From NCBI GenBank assembly GCA_934153945.1, contig CAKPFM010000009.1:1-51669 (forward strand): DNA of 51,669 nucleotides, in the 5' to 3' direction. The DNA comes from an uncultured Bacilli bacterium (GTDB lineage: Bacteria > Bacillota_I > Bacilli_A > RF39 > UBA660). Shown here piece by piece: positions 1-7,569 of this stretch (position 1 is its first letter; each line of letters opens with the position of its first letter). The position numbers were made by a program, and so were the translations under genes. The notes under the pieces were generated by a model. That model made no database searches. It saw only the letters and a program-made list of their open reading frames with translations, and was not told the DNA's origin.

Positions 1-27
1 TCCTGGCCGGGTGGGCTCTTTTATTGT
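1..27 (+). terminator. GC-rich terminator-like 3' arm cut by window edge
   Basis: The first 18 bases are strikingly GC-rich for this sequence and end in GGGTGGGCTC followed by TTTTATT. This looks like the 3' arm and U-run of a plus-strand intrinsic terminator whose 5' arm lies outside the window. It could equally be the tail of a structured RNA. The gene it belongs to is not visible. Confidence 0.3.
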
Positions 28-30
28 ATC

Positions 31-57
31 AAAAAACCACACCTTTGTGGTGCGGTT
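31..57 (-). terminator. Intrinsic terminator of dnaA-dnaN
   Basis: Read on the minus strand, a six-base-pair stem (ACCACA, loop AAGG, TGTGGT; plus-strand 36-51) is followed directly by a run of six T. It lies about 40 bases past the dnaN stop codon, so it probably ends the dnaA-dnaN transcript. Confidence 0.65.
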
Positions 58-93
58 CAAATTTCAATTTAGGAAATTGCAAATTATGCAATT

Positions 94-1212
94 TTATATC
101 TTTATTGGTAATATTAATTGAATTAAATCATCACTATCTTTATTTTTTATTATAATAGGATGAATTTCATCATTGAATAATAATTCTATTTCATCACATT
201 CAAATGATTTAATAGCATCCATCATATATTTAGAACTAAATGCTATATGAATATCTTCATCAGATTCTCTTTTTATATAAACTTTTTCTTCTACATTACC
301 AATTTCTGGAATACTTGATGATACAATAGCTAAATCATTTTTAGATTCTAATTTAATAGTATTTTTATCTGTTTCATTTGTAAGTAAACTTGCTCTATCT
401 ATTGCTTCTAAATAGTCATTTAAATTTACTATAAATTTAACTTTAAATTCTTCTGGAATTAATTTTGATGTATCTGGATATGTTCCGTTTATAAGTCTTG
501 TCATCATTATAATAGTATTAAATTTAAATATTACTTTATTGTTAAAAATGTGAATTTCTATATCATTATCTTCTTCATTAAGTAATTTTAATAATTCATT
601 TAAGTTTCTATTTGGTACAACTATGTTAATATCATTTTCAAGTGATGAATTGATTTCCACTTTTTTACGAGCTAATCTATATGAGTCAGTAGCAGTACAT
701 TCTAAAGTGTTTCCACTAATTTTGAAATTAATACCTGTTAATACTGGTCTTGATTCTTGTAAAGAAGTAGCAAATGCTGTTTGTCTTATAATATTTTTAA
801 ATACTTTCTTATTTATATATACTGGTGTTTTAGTATCTGATAAATCTATTTCAGGAAATTCATCTTTTTCATTACAATTAAGTGTAAATTCAGAATTTTC
901 AGTAGTTATATATATCTTATTATCTATAACTTCTTCTATTTTAACATTTGTATTAGGAAGTTTTTTAATAATATCATATATATATCTACCAGATACTACT
1001 ATTTTTCCACATTTTTCAATATTTTCTATATCATCAGCTTTTATAAAAGTTTTAATCGCTATTTCATTATCAGTACTTGTTAAGTATAATCCTTCATCAT
1101 TTAATTCAAATTTTATACAATTTAATACTGGTATTATATTTTTACTTGATATTCCTTTTATAACATAATTTAAATGTTCAATAAGTGTTGCTTGTTTAAT
1201 TTCTAATTTCAT
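94..1212 (-). CDS. dnaN: DNA polymerase III beta sliding clamp
   Basis: This is the ring-shaped processivity factor that holds DNA polymerase III on DNA and recruits other repair and replication proteins. The 372 residues match the usual family length and the three-domain clamp fold, starting MKLEIKQATLIEHLNYVIKG and ending in the typical LPIKI-type tail. An AAAGGAGAA ribosome site precedes the ATG. It lies downstream of dnaA in the same direction, as in most Bacillota, separated by a 151-base spacer that itself holds DnaA boxes. Identification is by sequence and context and is firm. Confidence 0.97.
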   Translation of the reverse strand: MKLEIKQATLIEHLNYVIKGISSKNIIPVLNCIKFELNDEGLYLTSTDNEIAIKTFIKADDIENIEKCGKIVVSGRYIYDIIKKLPNTNVKIEEVIDNKIYITTENSEFTLNCNEKDEFPEIDLSDTKTPVYINKKVFKNIIRQTAFATSLQESRPVLTGINFKISGNTLECTATDSYRLARKKVEINSSLENDINIVVPNRNLNELLKLLNEEDNDIEIHIFNNKVIFKFNTIIMMTRLINGTYPDTSKLIPEEFKVKFIVNLNDYLEAIDRASLLTNETDKNTIKLESKNDLAIVSSSIPEIGNVEEKVYIKRESDEDIHIAFSSKYMMDAIKSFECDEIELLFNDEIHPIIIKNKDSDDLIQLILPIKI

Positions 1213-1363
1213 AATTAATTCTCCTTTATTATTATTTTATTATATTTATTATTATTAATAGTGTAGAAAGTGTGGAAAAGTGTAAAGTTTCTTTATTTAT
1301 AAGGTATTTTTTCATGTTTACAATTAACATTTTATGTTTACATTTTTCAACTTATCCACTACT
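1213..1363. other. dnaA-dnaN spacer with DnaA boxes
   Basis: The spacer contains TGTGGAAAA (1271-1279) and TTATCCACT (1352-1360), both within one base of a DnaA-box form. A perfect TTATCCACA lies just inside dnaA at 1437-1445, where it is also coding. In several Bacillota the origin has a second box cluster on the dnaN side of dnaA, which would make this a secondary part of oriC; that role is inferred. Confidence 0.55.
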
Positions 1364-2716
1364 CTATTTAATTTCATTTACAATTTTAGTAATTTGTAAA
1401 TTTAAGTCTTGATTAGTTTTCAACTGTTTTTTAATTTTATCCACAGAGTGCATTACTGTTGTATGGTCTTTTCCACCAAATTCTATTCCAATTTTTGGAA
1501 GTGATTCTTCTAAATGTACTCTACATATATACATGGCAACTTGTCTTGGAAATGCTATATTTGCCATCCTTCGTTTACTTTTTAAGTCTTCTACCGATAT
1601 ATTATAAGTTCTAGCAACTAATTGTTGTACTTGGTCAATTTTATTTTTTGATATAATACTTTTTACAAAATAATCTTTTAATGCTTCAACAGCAAGATCT
1701 AAAGTTATATCTTGACCATTCATCATGGTAGCATATGCTGTAACTCTAGTTATTGCCCCCTCTAACCTTCTTATATCAGAAGTACAATTACTAGCAATAT
1801 ATTCTTTTACTTCTTTTGGAAAATCTCCTGCAATAACGTAATTTTCAAGTTTTTTATCTATAATATTCATTCTTAAATCGAAATCAGGTGTATCTATACT
1901 TATTGTTAAGCCCCAATTGAATCTTGTTTTTAAACGATCTTCTAACAGTTTTAAATCATCAGGTGATCTATCCGAAGATATTATTATTTGCTTATTATTC
2001 CCATACAGGTCATTAAATGTGTGGAAAAATTCTTGTTGTGTTTTTGTCATAGAGCCTAAATATTGGATGTCATCTATTATTAATACATCAACATCACGAT
2101 ATTTTTTTCTAAATAATTCCATATTGTCAAAATTAGTTCCATCTTCACTCTTTTTATGTATCCCTGTAAAATCTTCGGTAAATTTATCACATGTAACATA
2201 TAGTACTCTTTTTTTAGAATTTTTAACAATATAGTTACCTATAGCATACATTAGATGAGTTTTTCCAAGTCCACTATTTCCATATATAAATAATGGATTG
2301 TACATATTTCCCGGATATTCTGCAACCGCAAAGGCACTTGTTTTAGCAAATTTATTGCTTGCTCCTACTATAAAATTATCAAATGTATAGTGAGGATTTA
2401 AGTTACTTTCAAAATTTACAACTGAAGGAACCCCTATTACATCAGTATCAATTTCAATGTTGTTATCTATTTCTTCTTTAGTATAATATTCAAATTTAAA
2501 ATTAGTTCCAGATACTTCAGTGAATATCTCCTCTACTAAATCATTATAGTTTTCTTTTATAGTCTTCTTTTGTATTGACATTGGAACACTTACTTTTGCT
2601 GTACCGTCTTTTAATTCATATAACTCTGTTTCTGAAAACCATGCTTCATAAGAAGCTGGTGAAATTTCATTTTTTATTTTTTCTAAAAAAGAATTCCACA
2701 AAAGTTTTATATTCAT
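1364..2716 (-). CDS. dnaA: Chromosomal replication initiator DnaA
   Basis: DnaA is the AAA+ ATPase that binds DnaA boxes and opens the origin. The 450-residue protein has the Walker A motif GNSGLGKT (146-153), Walker B VLIIDDIQ (from 211), and the C-terminal box-binding signature GGKDHTTVMHSV (about 414-425). Full length. The start ATG follows a GGGGGTGAT ribosome site. It diverges from rpmH across the oriC spacer, the normal arrangement in Bacilli. The boxes in the spacer suggest the usual autoregulation. Confidence 0.98.
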   Translation of the reverse strand: MNIKLLWNSFLEKIKNEISPASYEAWFSETELYELKDGTAKVSVPMSIQKKTIKENYNDLVEEIFTEVSGTNFKFEYYTKEEIDNNIEIDTDVIGVPSVVNFESNLNPHYTFDNFIVGASNKFAKTSAFAVAEYPGNMYNPLFIYGNSGLGKTHLMYAIGNYIVKNSKKRVLYVTCDKFTEDFTGIHKKSEDGTNFDNMELFRKKYRDVDVLIIDDIQYLGSMTKTQQEFFHTFNDLYGNNKQIIISSDRSPDDLKLLEDRLKTRFNWGLTISIDTPDFDLRMNIIDKKLENYVIAGDFPKEVKEYIASNCTSDIRRLEGAITRVTAYATMMNGQDITLDLAVEALKDYFVKSIISKNKIDQVQQLVARTYNISVEDLKSKRRMANIAFPRQVAMYICRVHLEESLPKIGIEFGGKDHTTVMHSVDKIKKQLKTNQDLNLQITKIVNEIK

Positions 2717-3113
2717 TAAAAATCACCCCCATTTTTAAAGAATCAACTAAGTACATTTTACCTTATTTTTCTTAAAAAAAAAAGCATTTTTGTGGAAAAA
2801 GTTTGGGAAATAATTAATAAAAAATTTTCCACAAAGTTATACATTAATTATTTATTGTAAAATAAGTGTTAATTGACTTTTTAACAGGTTGTGGAAAAAA
2901 GTTATTAAATTTTTTTAACAATGTGATTAAATATCAAGCATTTTTTGCACATATCAAGTGGATAAACTAATTAATTCCTTATATTTAAATGTTTTAATTT
3001 GTTGAAAAATATTGTGAATTAGTGTTAATTGACGAAATTTGTCATAATTTGTAACTTTATACTGTGGAAAATAAAAAATTATCGAAAAAATATGTTAATA
3101 AGTATAAAATTAT
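2717..3113. other. oriC: Origin of replication (oriC) with DnaA boxes
   Basis: This 397-base AT-rich stretch between divergent dnaA and rpmH has no gene. It holds DnaA-box-like nonamers TGTGGAAAA at 2791-2799, 2890-2898 and 3063-3071, the same site inverted (TTTTCCACA) at 2825-2833, and AGTGGATAA at 2957-2965. The TTTTCCACA form dominates over the classical TTATCCACA. The almost pure A/T stretch 2970-3060 is a plausible unwinding region. A 13-base direct repeat AGTGTTAATTGAC occurs at 2865-2877 and 3021-3033. Origin function is inferred from position and boxes. Confidence 0.85.
2865..3033 (+). repeat. 13-bp direct repeat AGTGTTAATTGAC in oriC (2 copies)
   Basis: Exact copies at 2865-2877 and 3021-3033, 156 bases apart start to start. 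Neither resembles a DnaA box. They may bind another origin regulator, or be chance in AT-rich DNA. Confidence 0.6.
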
Positions 3114-3142
3114 TTGACAAACATAAGATTTATCTATATAAT
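3114..3142 (+). promoter_or_regulatory. Sigma-A promoter of rpmH
   Basis: Consensus TTGACA (3114-3119), a 17-base spacer and consensus TATAAT (3137-3142) precede rpmH. The last DnaA box (3063-3071) lies about 40 bases upstream. Confidence 0.85.
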
Positions 3143-3186
3143 GTTAAGAGCGATGAGATATTTTAGTTCGGGAGGTGTTATAAATT

Positions 3187-3309
3187 ATGAAGAGAACATA
3201 TCAACCAAATAATAGAAAAAGAAGTAAAAAACAAGGTTTCTTTGCTCGTATGAAAACTAATATTATTAATAATAGAAGAAGAAAAGGACGTAAAGTTTTA
3301 TCTCATTAA
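3187..3309 (+). CDS. rpmH: 50S ribosomal protein L34
   Basis: A 40-residue, strongly basic protein starting MKRTYQPNNRKRSKKQGFFA and ending RRRKGRKVLSH, which is the L34 signature. It is a small RNA-binding protein of the large subunit. A GGAGGTG site (3171-3177) lies ten bases before the ATG. It is the first gene of the rpmH-rnpA-yidC-jag unit, transcribed away from oriC. Length is slightly below the usual 44. Confidence 0.96.
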   Translation: MKRTYQPNNRKRSKKQGFFARMKTNIINNRRRKGRKVLSH

Positions 3310-3315
3310 TAATAT

Positions 3316-3341
3316 AACCACTTAATAATAGGTGGTTTTTT
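3316..3341 (+). terminator. Terminator/attenuator between rpmH and rnpA
   Basis: AACCACTT (3316-3323) can pair with AGGTGGTT (3330-3337, one G-U pair) over a six-base loop, followed by a T-run. It sits between rpmH and rnpA, so partial termination could keep L34 in excess of the RNase P protein. Confidence 0.65.
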
Positions 3342-3363
3342 GCTTATCAAGAGGTGAAATATA

Positions 3364-3711
3364 TTGAAAAAAATTAATATAATTAAAGAAAATGAAGAAT
3401 ATAATAGAATAATTAAGAATAATAAACCATTTAGATATAAAGAATACTTGATTTTTTTAGAGAAAAAAGAAGAAAGTATTTATAAATTTGGCTTTTCTGT
3501 AAGTAAACATATATGCAAAGCTGTATATAGAAATAGAATTAAAAGACAATTAAAAAACATAATTGATAAAAAAGACTACAAAAATAATTTTAATTGTATT
3601 ATAATGGTGAATAGAAGCATACTTGAAAAATCATATAATGACATGGAAAATGATTTATTATATTGCTTCAATAAATTAAATATAATAAAAGGAGAATCAG
3701 ATGAAAAATAA
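3364..3711 (+). CDS. rnpA: Ribonuclease P protein component
   Basis: This protein binds RNase P RNA and helps it cleave tRNA 5' leaders. The 115 residues include the conserved FGFSVSK segment (about 42-48) and the RNA-binding motif YRNRIKRQLK (55-64). The start is a TTG at 3364, six bases after GAGGTGA; no ATG lies nearby and the N-terminus aligns with family starts. The end overlaps yidC by 11 bases, implying coupled translation. Confidence 0.95.
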   Translation: MKKINIIKENEEYNRIIKNNKPFRYKEYLIFLEKKEESIYKFGFSVSKHICKAVYRNRIKRQLKNIIDKKDYKNNFNCIIMVNRSILEKSYNDMENDLLYCFNKLNIIKGESDEK

Positions 3712-4645
3712 AATAAAAGTATTAATTTTGTTATTAGTTATAACATCTACTACTGGATGTACAAAAATGTTAAAAGATAATGAAAACAAAAGTGTAGTAA
3801 ATCCAAGTACAAATCAAGCTTTAGTTGAAAACATATTATGTAAACCTACAGATGAAGAAACAGTAAAAATCTATGAAGAAAAGGCAAGTAATGTTGATAT
3901 AAATTCATTGCCAAGTTGTAGTGACTTTAATGTAACTACAGGTGGTTATGAAGGAATATGGACAACAATATTTGTAAAACCACTTGCATGGTTTATTATA
4001 AAACTAGGAGGGTTAGTTAAAAGTTATGGATTTGCTCTTATTATAGCAACTATAATTATTAGATTAATTATGTATCCATTTACAAAAAAACAATTGATGC
4101 AATCAGAAAATATGAAAAAAGCTCAACCTGAATTAAATAAATTAGAAAAAAAATATGCCAATAAAAATGATCAGCAATCAATGATGGCTAAATCACAAGA
4201 AATGATGATGATTTATAAAAAATATCAAATTAATCCATTAACAGGTTGTTTATTTTCATTCCTTCAAATTCCATTATTCTTTGCATTTTTAGAAGCAATA
4301 AATAGAATACCAGTAATATTTGAAGAAACATTCTTAGGTTTATTCCAATTAGGAACAAGTCCAGCAATGGCTGTATTTAGTCAAGGAAAATTCTATTATG
4401 CAATATTTATTGTATTGATAGCTGCTGCAACATATTATTCATTCAAAATAAATAGTGCAACTTCGTTATCATCAGAACAAGAAAAACAAATGAAAAGTAT
4501 GACTAACATGATGGTAATATTTATGACAATAGCAGCATTCTCAATTTCAACAGGTATAGCTATATATTGGACAACATCTAACTTATTTACAATCGTTCAA
4601 AATTTATTAGTTAAAAGAGGTAAAAAAAATGTTAGAAGTAATTAA
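3701..4645 (+). CDS. yidC: Membrane protein insertase YidC/OxaA (lipoprotein)
   Basis: YidC inserts and folds membrane proteins, alone or with SecYEG. The 314-residue protein starts with a lipoprotein signal peptide with lipobox TTGC (Cys20), as in Gram-positive SpoIIIJ/YidC. A hydrophobic core from about residue 95 onward contains several membrane segments and ends in a basic tail (KRGKKNVRSN). It overlaps rnpA by 11 bases and jag by 17, the conserved order rnpA-yidC-jag. Confidence 0.95.
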   Translation: MKNKIKVLILLLVITSTTGCTKMLKDNENKSVVNPSTNQALVENILCKPTDEETVKIYEEKASNVDINSLPSCSDFNVTTGGYEGIWTTIFVKPLAWFIIKLGGLVKSYGFALIIATIIIRLIMYPFTKKQLMQSENMKKAQPELNKLEKKYANKNDQQSMMAKSQEMMMIYKKYQINPLTGCLFSFLQIPLFFAFLEAINRIPVIFEETFLGLFQLGTSPAMAVFSQGKFYYAIFIVLIAAATYYSFKINSATSLSSEQEKQMKSMTNMMVIFMTIAAFSISTGIAIYWTTSNLFTIVQNLLVKRGKKNVRSN

Positions 4646-5243
4646 AGAAGAAGCAAAAACAAAAGAAGAAGCATTAGAAATAATCTTATCAAAAACTAAT
4701 TTACAAGAAAATGATTTTTTCTTAAAATCAGAATATATTGAAGGAAAATTATTTAAACCTTCAAAATATATAGTTACAGCTTTAAAAAAAGATGATGTAA
4801 AAAAATATATAGAAGATTACATTAAAAATTTATCAAAATTATTAAATATTGATATAGATTCAGAAATTTTATATAAAGATGATGTATATAATGTAACACT
4901 TGTATCTGATAATAATTCAATATTAATAGGAAAAGAAGGTAAAACTTTAAATGCAATTCAAACTTTATTAAAACAATCTTTAAAAGAAGCAGCACAAATA
5001 TCATTAAAAATTAGTGTCGATGTTGGTAATTATAAACTTAAAAAGATGAAAAACATTGAAAGAGAAGTAAAAGAATTAGCAAAAGAAGTAGAAAAATCAC
5101 ATCTAGAAGTTTCTTTAGATCCAATGAATTCATATGAAAGAAGATTAGTACATAATATAATTAATGAATATCCTAATTTAGAAACAGAAAGTTTTGGAGA
5201 TGGAAAAGATAGACATGTTGTAATAAGATACGTAGAAAAATAA
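4629..5243 (+). CDS. jag: Jag/KhpB (EloR) RNA-binding protein
   Basis: Three parts are visible in 204 residues: a Jag N-terminal domain (about 1-50), a KH domain with the GKEG loop at 101-104, and an R3H domain with the R-x3-H signature (R171, H175). Jag/KhpB proteins bind RNA and, in studied cocci, help control cell elongation and division. It overlaps the 3' end of yidC by 17 bases. A terminator surrounds its stop codon, so it closes the operon. Confidence 0.93.
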   Translation: MLEVIKEEAKTKEEALEIILSKTNLQENDFFLKSEYIEGKLFKPSKYIVTALKKDDVKKYIEDYIKNLSKLLNIDIDSEILYKDDVYNVTLVSDNNSILIGKEGKTLNAIQTLLKQSLKEAAQISLKISVDVGNYKLKKMKNIEREVKELAKEVEKSHLEVSLDPMNSYERRLVHNIINEYPNLETESFGDGKDRHVVIRYVEK

Positions 5244-5258
5244 AACGTATCTTTTTTT
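5226..5258 (+). terminator. Terminator overlapping the jag stop codon
   Basis: AGATACGT (5226-5233) pairs perfectly with ACGTATCT (5245-5252), followed by seven T. The stop codon (5241-5243) is in the loop. Confidence 0.8.
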
Positions 5259-5316
5259 CAACTTGACTATAACTAATATTTAATGTAAACTATTTTTGGA
5301 AAAAGGACGTGATTTT

Positions 5317-5826
5317 ATGTCAGTATCAGATAAAGTAGAATATTATAATATTGTTAAAGATATATTAAAAAATGAAGAATTTCAAAGAAGAAAAACTTAT
5401 AAACATCATGGAGATATAACTGTATATGATCATTCACTAGCTGTATCTAAATTAGCATATAAATGGGCTAAAAAACTAAATAAAGATTATAGAGCAGCAG
5501 CAATAGGTGGATTATTACATGATTTTTATTTTGAACCATGGCAAGATAATCAAGAAAAAAAACCTTTATTACAAAAGCATGGATTTGTTCATGCAAAGGA
5601 AGCAGTAGTAAATTCATATCAATATTTCCCAGAATTAATGAATAAAAAAGTAGAAAATATTATATTAAGACATATGTTTCCACTAAATAAAATTCCTCCT
5701 AGATATATAGAAGGATGGCTAGTAACATTAGCAGATAAACAAGTGTCATTAGAAGTAATTAAAGAACCAACTGCTTTATTTCAATTTTTTGGTTACAAAA
5801 GAAAAAAACATGTAGAGGCAAAATAA
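5317..5826 (+). CDS. HD-domain phosphohydrolase family protein
   Basis: A 169-residue protein with the metal-binding pattern of the HD superfamily: YDHS (His39), LLHD (His68-Asp69), then further His residues (GFVHAKEA, LRHMFP) and LADK near residue 151. HD proteins hydrolyse phosphate esters of nucleotides; the substrate cannot be told. I chose ATG 5317, which follows AAGGACGTGA, over an upstream in-frame TTG at 5296. Its stop overlaps the mnmE start (TAATG), so the two are probably co-translated. A weak promoter (TTGACT 5263-5268) lies upstream. Confidence 0.85.
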   Translation: MSVSDKVEYYNIVKDILKNEEFQRRKTYKHHGDITVYDHSLAVSKLAYKWAKKLNKDYRAAAIGGLLHDFYFEPWQDNQEKKPLLQKHGFVHAKEAVVNSYQYFPELMNKKVENIILRHMFPLNKIPPRYIEGWLVTLADKQVSLEVIKEPTALFQFFGYKRKKHVEAK

Positions 5827-7181
5827 TGGAAAATACGATAGCAGCAATAGCAACCCCACTAGGAGTTGGAGCAATAGCTATAATTAGAGTAAGTGGAGTA
5901 GATGCTATAACAATAGTAAATAAAATATTTAAGGGAAAAGATTTAACAAAAGTAGCATCTCATACTATAAATTATGGTCATATAATAGAAAATGATAAAA
6001 TTATAGATGAAGTATTAGTTAGTATTATGAGAACTCCAAGAACATATACAAAAGAAGATATAGTAGAAATTAATACTCATGGTGGTATAGCAACTACAAA
6101 TAAAGTACTTGAATTATTAATTCAAAACGGATGTGTTCCAGCAGAACCAGGAGAATTTACTAAAAGAGCTTTTTTAAATGGTAGAATTGATTTAGAAGAA
6201 GCAGAGGGAATAATGAATTTAATAGAAGCAAAAACCGAAACTGCTTTAAATTTGTCAATAAATCAATTATCTGGTAAAGTATCACAAAAAATTAAAGATT
6301 TAAGAGATGATATAGTAAAGATACTAGCAAATATAGAAGTAAATATTGATTATCCTGAATATGAAGATATAGAACAAATGACATATGACATGCTAATACC
6401 AAAAATAAAGGAAATAAAAGAAAAAATAAATAAGATACTAGATGATAGTAAAAGTGGAAAAATAATTACAGAAGGTATTAAAACATCTATAATAGGAAGA
6501 CCAAATGTTGGAAAAAGTAGTATTTTAAATGCCATGTTGGAAGAAGATAAAGCAATTGTAACCGATATTGAGGGAACAACAAGAGATATAGTTGAGGGAA
6601 AAATTAACATTGGTGGATTTATTTTAAATATGGTAGATACAGCAGGTATTAGAAAAACTGATGATATAGTGGAAAAAATAGGGGTAAATAAAAGTTTAGA
6701 ATTAATAGATAAATCCGATTTAGTGTTATATGTATTAAATAATAATGAACAATTAACACAAGAAGATTTAGAATTAATTAAAAAATTAGAAAATAAAAAT
6801 TATATTGTTATAATAAATAAAATAGATTTAGAAAATAAATTGGATACTTCTTTACTAAATTCAAAATATATATTAAAAATGAGTATCAAAGAAAATAAAG
6901 GTATAGAAGAATTAAAACAAATGATAAAAGAAATATTCAACTTAGAAAAAATTGAATTAAGTGATATGACTTATATTACAAGTGCTAGAAGTATAGCAAT
7001 TTTAAAACAAATAAAAGAAAGTATCAATGATATTGAAACTTCCATAGAAAATAATTTACCAATAGATATTATAGAAATAGATATTAAGAATATCTGGGAT
7101 AAATTAGGGGAAATAATAGGAATTTCATATGAAAATGAACTTATAGATACTTTATTTAGTCAATTTTGCTTAGGTAAATAA
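5826..7181 (+). CDS. mnmE: tRNA modification GTPase MnmE
   Basis: MnmE (TrmE) works with MnmG to install the carboxymethylaminomethyl group on wobble uridine 34 of certain tRNAs. The 451 residues contain the N-terminal tetrahydrofolate-binding domain, a G domain with GRPNVGKS (224-231), DTAGIR and NKID, and the essential C-terminal cysteine motif, here CLGK (448-451). It overlaps the HD gene by one base. The reverse-strand gene downstream overlaps its 3' end by 12 bases. Confidence 0.97.
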   Translation: MENTIAAIATPLGVGAIAIIRVSGVDAITIVNKIFKGKDLTKVASHTINYGHIIENDKIIDEVLVSIMRTPRTYTKEDIVEINTHGGIATTNKVLELLIQNGCVPAEPGEFTKRAFLNGRIDLEEAEGIMNLIEAKTETALNLSINQLSGKVSQKIKDLRDDIVKILANIEVNIDYPEYEDIEQMTYDMLIPKIKEIKEKINKILDDSKSGKIITEGIKTSIIGRPNVGKSSILNAMLEEDKAIVTDIEGTTRDIVEGKINIGGFILNMVDTAGIRKTDDIVEKIGVNKSLELIDKSDLVLYVLNNNEQLTQEDLELIKKLENKNYIVIINKIDLENKLDTSLLNSKYILKMSIKENKGIEELKQMIKEIFNLEKIELSDMTYITSARSIAILKQIKESINDIETSIENNLPIDIIEIDIKNIWDKLGEIIGISYENELIDTLFSQFCLGK

Positions 7182-7466
7182 ATCTCTTTTAATTGAATAA
7201 GTTTTATTTTTAATGGAGTAGATATTATTATCTACTTTTTTTAATTCAACATAATAATTTTGATATCGTTGTTGATTATACATAGACAATTCATCAAAAT
7301 CATAACATATTTCAGTAATTATTTTGTTTATATATCCATTATAAACTATAGGAAAATCATTAACTATAAAATTATCATTATCTTTTTTTACAATGTACTT
7401 AAAATTTTCACCATCTAAAAAATTACCGATATTTTTCAAAAATAATATTCTAATTACATCTTTCAA
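7170..7466 (-). CDS. Hypothetical small protein
   Basis: I do not recognise this 98-residue protein. It is rich in Asn, Tyr, Asp and Lys and has no signal peptide or membrane segment; the start reads MKDVIRILFLKNIGNFLDGE. A real gene is supported by AGGTGA six bases before a TTG start (minus strand) and by its filling an otherwise empty gap between mnmE and mnmG. It converges on mnmE with a 12-base overlap. No ATG alternative exists near the start. Confidence 0.55.
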   Translation of the reverse strand: MKDVIRILFLKNIGNFLDGENFKYIVKKDNDNFIVNDFPIVYNGYINKIITEICYDFDELSMYNQQRYQNYYVELKKVDNNIYSIKNKTYSIKRDLFT

Positions 7467-7513
7467 ATAGTATCACCTAATTAATTATATAAATAAATTA
7501 TTTAAATATGTTA

Positions 7514-7542
7514 TTGTTTTCTAAGATTTTTGATAGTATAAT
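7514..7542 (+). promoter_or_regulatory. Promoter of mnmG-rsmG
   Basis: TTGTTT (7514-7519), 17 bases, TATAAT (7537-7542), ending 27 bases before the mnmG start. Confidence 0.65.
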
Positions 7543-7569
7543 ATGTAAAGTTAAAGGGAAGTGATCTTT

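Noticed and set aside
33..72. Possible tRNA T-arm (GGTTCAAAT) near the window start
   Set aside because: The flanking stem does not pair and no acceptor or anticodon arm can be built. The sequence is better explained as the dnaN terminator.
623..1168. Open frame opposite dnaN (181 codons), and many like it opposite other genes
   Set aside because: It lies entirely within dnaN on the other strand, has no ribosome site and no recognisable product. Long antisense frames are expected with this codon usage.
2306..2319. ATTTCCCGGATATT, resembling a Noc-binding site, inside dnaA
   Set aside because: It encodes the conserved EYPGNMYN segment of DnaA, so the match is explained by the protein. Only nine consecutive positions fit.
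5296..5316. Upstream TTG start for the HD-domain gene
   Set aside because: It would place the ribosome site AAGGACGTGA inside the gene. ATG 5317 is correctly spaced from it.
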